Shown one piece after another: positions 7,321-15,663 of a DNA stretch of 36,872 nucleotides (within the stretch, counting starts at the first letter, position 1; each line of letters begins with the position of its first letter). The notes beneath the pieces are model-generated. The model ran no database searches, had not been told where the DNA came from, and saw only the letters and a list, made by a program, of their open reading frames with translations. This stretch comes from Acidobacteriaceae bacterium (lineage in GTDB: Bacteria; Acidobacteriota; Terriglobia; Terriglobales; Acidobacteriaceae): positions 99,635 to 136,506 of the forward strand of contig PKXU01000122.1 in NCBI GenBank assembly GCA_003132445.1, in the 5' to 3' direction. Position numbers and translations under genes: made by a program.

Positions 7321-9399
7321 ATGCGAAATCCAAGATTTTCAAATTTCGTCTTAATCGGCAAATCATTACTTTGCGTGGCGATGTGTGCCCTGGTGGGGAG
7401 CGCGCAAAATGCATCCGCGCCAGAAGACCACGGAATCGCTGTCGCTAACATCGATATCTCGGTCAAGCCGGGAGATGATTTTTACCTGTACGCCAACGGC
7501 AATTGGATCAAGCGCACTGAAATTCCGCCCGATCGCGCCGAGGTCGACGTCTTTACCAAGCTGGGCGACCTCAGCAATAAGCGTACTGCGGACTTGATCG
7601 AAGAGATTGCCAAGTCCAACCCGCCCGCAGGCTCGGGCGCGCGCAAAGTTGCGGATCTCTTCAACTCTTACATGGACGAAGCCGCGATCGAGGCCAAAGG
7701 CCTCGCGCCTCTTCGCCCGCACCTGGACGCAATCGCGGCCATCCATGACAAGCGCGAATTGGCTCACGCCCTGGGTGAAACTTTGCGCGCCGACGTCGAC
7801 GCGCTCAATAACACCAACTTTCACACTCAAAATCTTTTTGGATTGTGGGTCGCTCCCGGCTTCAATGATTCGGAGCACTACAAAGCCTATCTGCTGCAAG
7901 GCGGACTACAACTGCCCGACCGCGAAGATTATCTGGACGACAAGGAACGCACGCGCCATCTTCGCGCCCAGTATCAAACTCACGTTGCCGCCATGCTCAA
8001 GCTGGCTGGATTCACCGACACCGATGCCCGCGCGACTCGCATCCTCGAACTCGAGCACGCTATCGCGCAGAGCCATCGCAGTCTGGCCGACAACGAAGAT
8101 ATCTACAAGGCCAACAACACCTGGACTCTGGCTGATTTTTCAGCCAAGGCTCCCGGTCTGGACTGGACCGAGTATTTCCGCGCAGCCGGCCTCGACCAGC
8201 AAAGCAGCTTCCTTGTCTGGCAGCCCGAAGCCTTCACCGGCGAGTCCGCCTTGGTGGCTTCCACCTCGCTCGACACCTGGAAGGACTGGCTTGCATTCCA
8301 CTTAATCGATACTTACGCAGGGGTGCTGCCGAAAGCCTGGGTGGACGAACGCTTTGCGTTTTTCGGCAAGATTCTCTCCGGCACCACCCAGCAGCGCCCA
8401 CGCTGGCAACGCGGGGTCGCGGTAGTGAATGGATTGTTGGGCGACGCTGTCGGCCAAATCTACGCGCAGCGCTATTTTTCGCCACAAGCCAAAGCGCAGG
8501 CGCAAGACATGGTAGCGAATCTGATTGCCGCGTTTCGCCAACGTATTGAAGCGCTTCCCTGGATGAATCCCGCGACCAAGGCCGAGGCCGAGGCCAAGCT
8601 TTCAACGTTGTATGTGGGAATTGGCTATCCGGAAACCTGGCACGACTATTCCAACTTCGAAGTAAAGCCCGACGATATCTTCGGCAACATCTGGCGCGGC
8701 AACCTGGCCGAATATCAGCGTCAGATCGCGCGCCTGGGCAAGCCGATTGACCGCAAGGAATGGTCGATGACGCCGCAGACCGTAAACGCTGTGAATCTGC
8801 CGCTGCAAAATGCGCTTAATTTTCCTGCGGCGATTTTGCAGCCTCCGTTTTTCGATCCTCTGGCTCCGGCTATGGCTAACTACGGCGCCATCGGAACCGT
8901 AATCGGACATGAAATCAGCCATACCTTCGATACCGAAGGAAGCACATTCGATTCCAAAGGCCGGCTGAGAAACTGGTGGACTGCCGCCGATCTTAAGCAT
9001 TTCGAAGCCGCTACGGCACAACTGGCGGCGCAGTACGATACCTACAAACCCTTTCCCGATCTCTCGGTGAATGGCAAGCAGACGCTGGCGGAAAATATCG
9101 CCGACGTCGCCGGCATCTCCGCTGCCTACGACGGTTATGAGGCTTCTCTCTCACGTAAGATCGGGCCCGCGCAGAATGGTTTCTCCGCCGACCAGCAGTT
9201 CTTCATCGCCTTCGCGCAGAATTGGGGATCGAAGCTGCGGGAGGCTGCGCTGCGCCAGGACGTGATAACCGATTCGCACGCCCCGGCCGAATATCGTGCG
9301 GCGACGGTCCGCAATATCGACGCCTGGTACACCGCCTTCAATGTGAAGCCGGGGGACAAACTTTATCTGGCGCCGCCCGATCGCGTGCGCATCTGGTAA
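7321..9399 (+). CDS. M13 family zinc metallopeptidase (neprilysin/PepO-like), exported
   Basis: Zinc endopeptidase that cleaves small peptides, probably periplasmic. The 692 residues match the family's usual size. A signal peptide covers about residues 1-29 (hydrophobic core from FVLIGKSLLCVAMCALVGSA). The N-terminal M13 domain starts with PGDDFYLYANGNWIKRTEIP. The catalytic domain shows the zinc motif HEISH (within GHEISHTFDTEG) and the third-ligand motif ENIAD, followed by the usual SAYDGYEA-type helix. The substrate-strand motif usually read as NAYY is here NAVNLP, a change near the substrate-binding Asn-Ala pair. AGGAA lies just upstream of the ATG. It stands alone between the mutase and TPR genes. 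Confidence 0.9.
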   Translation: MRNPRFSNFVLIGKSLLCVAMCALVGSAQNASAPEDHGIAVANIDISVKPGDDFYLYANGNWIKRTEIPPDRAEVDVFTKLGDLSNKRTADLIEEIAKSNPPAGSGARKVADLFNSYMDEAAIEAKGLAPLRPHLDAIAAIHDKRELAHALGETLRADVDALNNTNFHTQNLFGLWVAPGFNDSEHYKAYLLQGGLQLPDREDYLDDKERTRHLRAQYQTHVAAMLKLAGFTDTDARATRILELEHAIAQSHRSLADNEDIYKANNTWTLADFSAKAPGLDWTEYFRAAGLDQQSSFLVWQPEAFTGESALVASTSLDTWKDWLAFHLIDTYAGVLPKAWVDERFAFFGKILSGTTQQRPRWQRGVAVVNGLLGDAVGQIYAQRYFSPQAKAQAQDMVANLIAAFRQRIEALPWMNPATKAEAEAKLSTLYVGIGYPETWHDYSNFEVKPDDIFGNIWRGNLAEYQRQIARLGKPIDRKEWSMTPQTVNAVNLPLQNALNFPAAILQPPFFDPLAPAMANYGAIGTVIGHEISHTFDTEGSTFDSKGRLRNWWTAADLKHFEAATAQLAAQYDTYKPFPDLSVNGKQTLAENIADVAGISAAYDGYEASLSRKIGPAQNGFSADQQFFIAFAQNWGSKLREAALRQDVITDSHAPAEYRAATVRNIDAWYTAFNVKPGDKLYLAPPDRVRIW

Positions 9400-9576
9400 A
9401 GCAGGTTAGCGGGGGGCTAGCGAGGCCGCTTCCCTAGCTTCTTCAGTCACCAGATTATTGCCACCGCAGCTGTGGAGAAACCCCCGATCCTCGGCCATAA
9501 CACCCGTTTCCTGCCAGTTGTTTGCCGTTGTTCGTCGTAAGCGATTGAAAACGCAGCCTGGCTATAAACATGGAAT

Positions 9577-9592
9577 TGGCAGCCGGCGTGCA
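9577..9592 (+). promoter_or_regulatory. Candidate sigma-54 promoter before the TPR gene
   Basis: TGGCAGCCGGCGTGCA has the -24 GG and -12 GC with exactly 10 bases between, and matches TGGCA exactly with TGCA at -12; the consensus TTGCA is here GTGCA. Transcription would start near 9603, giving a leader of about 65 bases before 9669. In a GC-rich genome GG-N10-GC occurs by chance fairly often. Confidence 0.3.
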
Positions 9593-9668
9593 TATTGAGA
9601 AGTACCCTCGTGTGAGGGCAGACGTCCGTTGTGGCTGACGAACTCCGCTCTGGAGAGAAGACGAGATT

Positions 9669-10313
9669 ATGGCGAACGAGGTGGGAGCCGACGCATCCGG
9701 CAATTGGAGGACAGCCCAGGTCTATGCGATGGCGAGTATCTGCCTGGTCATCGGGTTGGCTTTGGGGTATTTGTACCGTGGGTCAGCATCACGCCCGATG
9801 CAAACCTCGCAGGCTGCGATGATAGATGCTCCGGCGAGCGCGCAGTCACAAATGCCCAGCTTGGACGACATGAAGCACATGGCCGACAAGAAGGCCGAAC
9901 CTCTGCTAGCCAAACTGAAGAACGATCCCAACAACTCTGGGCTGCTGAACCAGATCGGGATACTCTACAAAGCAACTCATCAGTTCAGGGAGGCGACTGA
10001 GTATTTCCAGAAATCAGTCGATGCCGACCCTAAGAACGTGGCCGCGCGCACGGATCTGGCATCCTGTCTCTATTACGAGGGTGACGCCGACGGCGCCATC
10101 CAGCAACTCCAGCAATCTCTCAGCTACAACCCCAAGGATGCCAATTCACTTTTTAATCTGGGGATGATCCGCATGCAGAAGAAAAACGATCCCGCGGGCG
10201 CGATCGACGCATGGCGGCAGTTGCTGAAATTGAACCCCACGCTGGCCGAAGACAAGAAGGCCGCAGTCCAGAAACTAATTGTGGAAGCCCGCCAACCGAA
10301 GCCCAGTAACTAG
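9669..10313 (+). CDS. Membrane-anchored TPR protein
   Basis: A 214-residue protein with one N-terminal membrane segment (about 17-36, VYAMASICLVIGLALGYLY), a linker to about residue 70, and then roughly three tetratricopeptide repeats (about 91-192). These show the A-x-x-Y/F-x-x-x-L-x-x-x-P spacing, for example ATEYFQKSVDADPKN and AIQQLQQSLSYNPKD. The domain would face the periplasm and serve as a protein-protein scaffold. The layout resembles the C-terminal half of CcmI/CycH-type cytochrome c maturation proteins, but that is only a topological likeness. An in-frame upstream start was not favoured because the membrane segment sits properly from this ATG. Confidence 0.75.
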   Translation: MANEVGADASGNWRTAQVYAMASICLVIGLALGYLYRGSASRPMQTSQAAMIDAPASAQSQMPSLDDMKHMADKKAEPLLAKLKNDPNNSGLLNQIGILYKATHQFREATEYFQKSVDADPKNVAARTDLASCLYYEGDADGAIQQLQQSLSYNPKDANSLFNLGMIRMQKKNDPAGAIDAWRQLLKLNPTLAEDKKAAVQKLIVEARQPKPSN

Positions 10314-10520
10314 CCACTCTCGGAAATTACTTCCCGTACACAACTGCCTGCGTTGATTTTCAATCGTGTGGCCCCGCTAGATTGGCGCACTCTCAGAAAC
10401 CTCTGCATTCCAGTGGTCCGCGGCAACCCTTCCACCGTATCGTGCTACGAAAGTAAGGAAGAAATATCCGCCGTAGGGGCGGCGTGCTAAAGTTTTCTGC
10501 CAAAGGACGATGTAGTTGGT

Positions 10521-11447
10521 ATGTCGATTCCTGTGGGTCGTCGGCATTACTGGCCGCTTTCTTCGCTTCTGCTGTTTTGCGTCGGAACTTCTCCGACCGT
10601 TGCCGGGGATCCGGCCAAACTCATTTACCGCAGCAACGTCACCGAAGTGCGCCTGAACTTTTCTGCCGCGGACCAGAACAATCACGGCGTGGCCACGTTG
10701 CAGGCCAGTGACTTTGCTGTGGTTGATAGCGATGTTGTCGTCCGCAATTTTCAGAGCTTTACTCGCTCGGATTGGACCAAACTCGAAATTGCAATTCTCA
10801 TTGACGCCAGCGAGTCTGTGACTCCGCGCTTTAGCCAGGAGATGGCTGACATTCTGCACCTGGTTTCGAGTGCTGAGGGCGTGCCTCCCGAAAACCTTTC
10901 TATTTTTTCTTTTGAGGGTTCCCGTCCAGCTCTTCTTTGTGCCGGAGATTGCCGCGCCTCACAAGCTGCCGGAAGACTTCCGGAGGTACGCGCTCACGGA
11001 CTGACTCCGTTGTTTGACACCATCGTATTCGCGGAGGACTATCTCGCCCATCACGGCGACGCACGCGCCGAGAAAACACTTATCGTGTTCTCGGACGGCG
11101 TAGACTCCGTCAGTCAAGATTCTTTGGGAGATGCACTCGACGCTTCCGTGAGGAGCGAGGTTCAGTTGGATTGTATTGACCTGAACAAGAGCGCTTACGG
11201 ATCACAGGGGGCCGCGATTCTACGCAATCTCGCCAGCGCAACCGGAGGGCGTTATTTCTCGCCGCCAGAAGGGACCACCGGTGTACTGAATGCATTACTT
11301 GAAGAGTTGCGAGCAAATTATATTGTTACTTACAGATTACCCAGTCGCGCCCCCGGATTTCACGCTGTCCGGATTCTTCCGACTCACAATCTCAAGCTGC
11401 AGTTCCGGAGCAGAATCGGGTACTACTATCCCAACCAAGTCCAGTGA
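10521..11447 (+). CDS. VWFA-related domain protein, exported (acidobacterial family)
   Basis: Secreted protein with a von Willebrand A domain of the kind expanded in Acidobacteriota. After a signal peptide (about residues 1-31) comes an N-terminal beta domain (LIYRSNVTEVRLNFSAADQ...). The VWA domain starts at about residue 90 with a complete MIDAS: DASES in ILIDASESV, the Thr of GLTPLFD, and the acidic FSDGVDS loop. The C-terminus (YIVTYRLPSRAPGFHAVRIL) is the usual family ending. The 308 residues match the family's length. It probably binds a divalent metal and a protein partner, but the partner is unknown. A small secreted protein follows 10 bases later, probably co-transcribed. Confidence 0.85.
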   Translation: MSIPVGRRHYWPLSSLLLFCVGTSPTVAGDPAKLIYRSNVTEVRLNFSAADQNNHGVATLQASDFAVVDSDVVVRNFQSFTRSDWTKLEIAILIDASESVTPRFSQEMADILHLVSSAEGVPPENLSIFSFEGSRPALLCAGDCRASQAAGRLPEVRAHGLTPLFDTIVFAEDYLAHHGDARAEKTLIVFSDGVDSVSQDSLGDALDASVRSEVQLDCIDLNKSAYGSQGAAILRNLASATGGRYFSPPEGTTGVLNALLEELRANYIVTYRLPSRAPGFHAVRILPTHNLKLQFRSRIGYYYPNQVQ

Positions 11448-11457
11448 TTGGAGGCCT

Positions 11458-11820
11458 ATGAAACGCGCGCTGTTCTGCATTGTCGTGTTCGCTTTTCCAG
11501 TTTTTCTTTCAGCCCAAGACCACTCTTCACAGCAGGGCACCATCATCCGCATGCGCATGACGGATTGCATGGGGCCGCAGCACGGGTTCATGGCAGCCAT
11601 GTCAGGTGCGAGTAAGGTGGAATCGGGTGCGCTCTGCCCCGAATACGTTCTGGCGGGGGAGAAAGTGGTGTATATCATCAGCGGCAAGACCTCCGATCAG
11701 CTCATCCCTCTCGCGGAAATCACGCGATTCCGCCTTCAGAAAAACGAGATGCTGATACGCATCGATGACGCCTCCAAAGAATCGCACTTCCACATCAAGG
11801 CCATGGTCCTGCGCCCGTAA
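11458..11820 (+). CDS. Small secreted protein of unknown function
   Basis: A 120-residue protein with a clear signal peptide (MKRALFCIVVFAFPVFLSA-QD). The mature part of about 100 residues has two cysteines (TDCMG and ALCPE, possibly a disulfide), a Met-rich stretch (MRMTDCMGPQHGFMAAMSG) and beta-rich sequence to the end. The ATG 10 bases after the upstream stop, preceded by TTGGAGG, is chosen over an upstream in-frame start inside the VWA gene. I do not recognise the family. Its position suggests that it works with the VWA protein. Confidence 0.65.
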   Translation: MKRALFCIVVFAFPVFLSAQDHSSQQGTIIRMRMTDCMGPQHGFMAAMSGASKVESGALCPEYVLAGEKVVYIISGKTSDQLIPLAEITRFRLQKNEMLIRIDDASKESHFHIKAMVLRP

Positions 11821-11948
11821 TGGGATCGTAATCAAATGATGGAAGAAGCGGAGGCTAGCGCGATGAGCAGCCACCACTTAGATACTGCAAGGATACGGGA
11901 GCAGTAGTAGAGAAAGAGAGGTCCGAAACGGATTGGTTCTCAGTTCTT

Positions 11949-11990
11949 AGTTCTCAGTTCGCAGCAAGACATCACTGAGAACTGAGAACT
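11949..11990. terminator. Inverted repeat between convergent genes
   Basis: Perfect 12-bp arms, AGTTCTCAGTTC (11949-11960) and GAACTGAGAACT (11979-11990), with an 18-base loop, preceded by a further partial copy (GTTCTCAGTTCTT). It lies in the gap between the small secreted protein and the minus-strand carrier-protein gene, where a bidirectional transcript end is expected. It lacks a strong U-tract and could equally be a dispersed repeat. Confidence 0.4.
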
Positions 11991-12040
11991 TGTTTCCATC
12001 CCCACGGCGCGGGGATTTCGACGGCACGATTCCAGTCAGG

Positions 12041-12298
12041 CTACTTCCGAGGCTTCCCCACTCGCTGCGCGGTCGCGAACATTTTCGCCACGGTGTCTAA
12101 GTCTTTCGGTTGCACCTTTCCCGCCGGGATGCGCATGTGTGTCAGGTCTTCGAGCTTCAGCAACAGATCGATCAGGGACATCGAGTCGATCAGACCCGAG
12201 GAAACCAGCGGAGTGTTTTCATCCAAAGTCACTCCCGGCTTTCGGATTAACTGAACAATGTGTTGAATCATCTGCTGCGCTTCTGCAGTCACGAACAT
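12041..12298 (-). CDS. Acyl carrier protein
   Basis: An 85-residue carrier protein of the ACP/PCP fold. The phosphopantetheine site is Ser39 in SGLIDSMSLIDLLLKLE, where DS followed by a hydrophobic residue is the canonical signature. Helix 1 covers about residues 5-20 and the C-terminal helix about 66-80. The start lies 6 bases after the stop of the fatty acyl-AMP ligase, and GGAGAGA overlaps that stop codon, so the two are translationally coupled. It would carry the acyl group activated by the ligase, in the role DltC plays in teichoic-acid alanylation. Confidence 0.85.
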   Translation of the reverse strand: MFVTAEAQQMIQHIVQLIRKPGVTLDENTPLVSSGLIDSMSLIDLLLKLEDLTHMRIPAGKVQPKDLDTVAKMFATAQRVGKPRK

Positions 12299-12304
12299 TC
12301 TCTC

Positions 12305-14002
12305 CTAAGAATCGACGCCGAGTTCGGGATGCTCCTGGAACAGCTTTTCGCGAGTCGCGGAACGTGCCGGCTTCCCCGCCGTGCTCTTCACGATCCACTT
12401 GGGCGGCTTTAAGAAAATCGAGCGAATCGCGACTCCCATACCGGCTACGACCAGGCTGCGAAGCTCTCGTTCGATCTCGGCCGCGCCGGTCAGCAACTCG
12501 TCGCGTTCCACCTCCGCGACCACGACGATGTCTTCGGTCCCGAGGTCGGGATTGTACACGCCCATGGCGATCACCCGGCCGTCATGGATGGCCGAGTGGC
12601 CCTCGACGATCTCCTCAATGTCCTGGGGATAAATATTCTCGCCCCCGATAATCAGCAGGTCTTTCTTCCGCCCGACGACATAGAGTTCTCCGTCACGGCA
12701 AAAACCCAAGTCACCGGTGCGGTACCAGCCGGCGACGAGGGCTTGCGCGGTGAGATCGGGACGGTTGTAGTAACCGTCGAACAGGCAGTCACTCTTGACC
12801 AGAATCTCGCCGACGCAGCTCTCGCCGAGGATAGTACCGGCATCGGAGAGGATACGAATTTCATGATGGGGCAGTAATCGGCCCGATGATGTAAATGCCA
12901 TCGCGCCGGGAGTTCCCTCCACTGCCGGGACAATTCGATGGGCACCGCGAAATTGCACACCATCAGCGCAAAGGCGCGCCGGGCCATGGGATCCATCGAT
13001 GGAAGATTGCGTCACGGCAAATACGTTCTCCGCCATAGCGTACGACGAGTGTAGGGCTGCACTCTTGAGTCCCGCGGCCGCGAAGGCATTCTCGAATTCA
13101 AGCATGCTATTGGCGCGGACCGGCTCGGAGCAATTGATCAATGCGCGCACCGATGACAGATCGTATTGCGCCCAGCGGGAGGGTGGCGTCCGCCTAGGTA
13201 GGAACTGAAAGGCAAAATTCGGCATCCACGCGAGGGTACACTTGTGCTCGCTGATGATCTGCAGCATGGTTCTCGGATGCATCACCCAGTCCATCGGCGA
13301 CTGCATGACCAGCGGAATGTGACAAACCATGGGCAACATGAAGCAGGCGATTAGCCCCATGTCATGGTAGAGCGGCAGCCAGCTGTAGATGCGGTCCGTT
13401 TTCCCGTCAATCTTCAGGGCCCTGCTTAGATGCTCCAGTTGGCGCAGTCCGGCCGCGTGAGTGAGAGCAACCCCCTTCTGCAATCCGGTCGTGCCGGCAG
13501 AGTGTTGAATGAAGGCGAGGCTGTCGGGCTCGATCTTCGGAGTTAGGATTTCCGTGTCCCCTTGAGCGGGCGTTCCGACGCCGATTCGTATTAGTTTGGT
13601 TTCCGCACCCAGGGACACATGGCCGAGCATATCGTCAGGAAATTCTTGGTCGATGACGACCACCCGCGCCTTGAGGTTCGCGGTAACGCCCGCGAGTCCG
13701 GAGCGATATTTCGCGGGCTCGATTTTGAAATTGGGATAGGCGAGAAAGGTGGGAACCGCGCCCAGCATCATCGCCCCTACAAACGTCGTCATCGCCGGAA
13801 TGCGCTGGGGCATGATGATCACGACCCGATCGCCCGCCGCCACGCGGTGATCGCGCAGGATATTGGCCTGCTGCCGAGCCCGCAAGCGGAACTCAGCAAA
13901 TGTTAGGGTCTGCTGTTCGTCCTCGTCGACCCAGGCCGTCACGAATGGACGATTGGCCGGAGCCGCGGCGAGGGCCTCGAGCAGATTGCGGTAGCGAAGC
14001 AC
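12305..14002 (-). CDS. Fatty acyl-AMP ligase / acyl-ACP synthetase
   Basis: ANL-superfamily adenylating enzyme, 565 residues, that activates a carboxylic acid with ATP and loads it on the neighbouring carrier protein. Motifs in order: the P-loop HSAGTTGLQKG (about 167-177), SWLPLYHDMGLIA (about 207-219), which is typical of fatty acyl-AMP ligases, WYRTGDLGF with the ribose-binding Asp, GRKKDLLIIGGENIYPQDIE, and the C-terminal Lys in KSTAGKPARS. The motif set favours a fatty-acyl substrate over an amino acid. The start appears to be GTG at 14002 with no strong Shine-Dalgarno; a later start is possible. It is divergent from the MBOAT gene and co-transcribed with the carrier protein. Confidence 0.85.
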   Translation of the reverse strand: MLRYRNLLEALAAAPANRPFVTAWVDEDEQQTLTFAEFRLRARQQANILRDHRVAAGDRVVIIMPQRIPAMTTFVGAMMLGAVPTFLAYPNFKIEPAKYRSGLAGVTANLKARVVVIDQEFPDDMLGHVSLGAETKLIRIGVGTPAQGDTEILTPKIEPDSLAFIQHSAGTTGLQKGVALTHAAGLRQLEHLSRALKIDGKTDRIYSWLPLYHDMGLIACFMLPMVCHIPLVMQSPMDWVMHPRTMLQIISEHKCTLAWMPNFAFQFLPRRTPPSRWAQYDLSSVRALINCSEPVRANSMLEFENAFAAAGLKSAALHSSYAMAENVFAVTQSSIDGSHGPARLCADGVQFRGAHRIVPAVEGTPGAMAFTSSGRLLPHHEIRILSDAGTILGESCVGEILVKSDCLFDGYYNRPDLTAQALVAGWYRTGDLGFCRDGELYVVGRKKDLLIIGGENIYPQDIEEIVEGHSAIHDGRVIAMGVYNPDLGTEDIVVVAEVERDELLTGAAEIERELRSLVVAGMGVAIRSIFLKPPKWIVKSTAGKPARSATREKLFQEHPELGVDS

Positions 14003-14017
14003 ACGTCATTGTAGTAG

Positions 14018-15559
14018 ATGAAGTTCGGCTTCCTTGTTTCCCGTGCAGCCGCCCATTATTCTTGTTCGCTGGTCCAGGGCGGTTATCTTCCGCATGGAGG
14101 AAAGTTGCTCCAACCGATTCTGTATGGTCTGCTGTTCCTGCTTTGCGTCGTGATTTTCGCCAAGGTGCGCTCACGCCGAGCGCGCCAGTCCGCTCTTCTG
14201 ATCGCCAGCTATGTCCTCTACCTCACCTGGGGAGTTTGGTTCGGCGCCATTCTTCTCGCCTCCACGGTGATGAACTTCCTGGTCGGCCAATGGCTTCGCC
14301 GGAAACCTTCTGGGATCCCGCTCGCTCTCGGCATTCTTTTAAACCTGGCGCTATTGAGTATTTTTAAATACCTTCCCGAAGCCACAGTCCACCTCCCTTT
14401 TTCGTCACTGCAACGGTTCGCACACCTGGCGCTGCCCTTGGGGATTTCTTTCTGGACCTTTCAAGCGATGAGTTACCTGTTTGATCTGTATCGTGGCGAG
14501 GAACTCGATCCAACTTTCTTCGAGTTTGCGCTGTATATGGCTTTCTTCCCCGTTACGATCTCGGGCCCGATCTGCCGCATGCCCGATATGCTGCCGCAAT
14601 TTCGCTCCGAAGAACTCACGCCATGGAATGACATCACGCAGGGATTTCGCCGGATCGCCACCGGCGTCCTGATGATGCAACTAGCCAAATTATTGGGACA
14701 AGGAATTCTGGGCGGCGATGGGATCGTGAGCGGATTCGATCGCGTCACGCATTGGAGTGGCACGGACGTCTGGTGCCTGGCCGTCGGATACGGCCTGCAA
14801 CTCTTTCTCGATTTCGCCGGCTACTCGCACATCGCCATCGGCGCGGCCAAGGTGCTGGGGTTAACGGTGCCTGAAAATTTCGCGCGCCCATTTCAATCCA
14901 CCAGTCCTTCGATTTTCTGGACACGATGGCACATGTCGCTGTCGTTCTGGATCCGCGACTACATTTTCCTTCCGCTAGCCATGATGCGCCGTGAGATGTG
15001 GTGGCGGAATCTTTCGCTTGTGATCGCGATGGTGCTGTTCGGTTTATGGCACAGGGCCAGTTTGCTACTTCTGTTGTGGGGTTGCTATTACGGGGTACTT
15101 CTGGTGCTGCACCGTCAGGTACAACAAGTGCAGCGCAAGTTCGATTGGACGCCTGCCGCAGCCCTTTGGACGCCAATCTCATGGATCGCAACCATCGCTT
15201 TCATTAACCTGGGATGGATATTCTTCCGCGCCAACTCGCTGAATGAAGCTCGTGAAATGCTGTCGGCCATTCTTTCGCTGACAGGTTACAGCGCACATTT
15301 TCTGACTGGAAGCCTTTATCTCTGCATTGCAACTCTGGCGCTGGCGTATGCGATTGCGGTTTGGGTGAGCGACATCCTCGATCTCCACTCAGGTAAAGCG
15401 GAATCGCAGAAACCTGAACCCATGGGGATCATTGCTTTCCTGGCCCAGTGGCGCTGGTACTGGATCCCTCCTCTCTATGGATTGACGTTGCTCTTTGTGT
15501 TGTTCGTGACGGATGCTCAAAGTGAAAGCGCGGCGCAGTTCATGTATCGGGGATTTTGA
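14018..15559 (+). CDS. MBOAT-family O-acyltransferase (DltB/AlgI-like)
   Basis: Polytopic inner-membrane acyltransferase, up to 513 residues, that passes an acyl group from a carrier across the membrane to an extracytoplasmic hydroxyl. Typical MBOAT landmarks are FFPVTISGPICR, FWTRWHMSLSFWIRDYIFLPL and the catalytic-His segment FGLWHRASLLLLLWGCYYG; here the usual WHGA reads WHRA. The ATG at 14018 is only 15 bases from the divergent ligase start. A TTG at 14105, preceded by GGAGGAAAG, begins right at the first membrane segment and may be the true start (484 residues), leaving room for a shared promoter. The adjacent adenylating enzyme, carrier and SGNH protein suggest a Dlt-like pathway. The acceptor is unknown. 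Confidence 0.85.
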   Translation: MKFGFLVSRAAAHYSCSLVQGGYLPHGGKLLQPILYGLLFLLCVVIFAKVRSRRARQSALLIASYVLYLTWGVWFGAILLASTVMNFLVGQWLRRKPSGIPLALGILLNLALLSIFKYLPEATVHLPFSSLQRFAHLALPLGISFWTFQAMSYLFDLYRGEELDPTFFEFALYMAFFPVTISGPICRMPDMLPQFRSEELTPWNDITQGFRRIATGVLMMQLAKLLGQGILGGDGIVSGFDRVTHWSGTDVWCLAVGYGLQLFLDFAGYSHIAIGAAKVLGLTVPENFARPFQSTSPSIFWTRWHMSLSFWIRDYIFLPLAMMRREMWWRNLSLVIAMVLFGLWHRASLLLLLWGCYYGVLLVLHRQVQQVQRKFDWTPAAALWTPISWIATIAFINLGWIFFRANSLNEAREMLSAILSLTGYSAHFLTGSLYLCIATLALAYAIAVWVSDILDLHSGKAESQKPEPMGIIAFLAQWRWYWIPPLYGLTLLFVLFVTDAQSESAAQFMYRGF

Positions 15560-15663
15560 ACTGAAGTTGATCAGGCTACACGGAGTAAATACTCGCGCCC
15601 TGAGCTGGCATCAAGATGCAGCAGATCGTGATTTCCAACAAAAATCGTCTTCTCTGTTCGATT

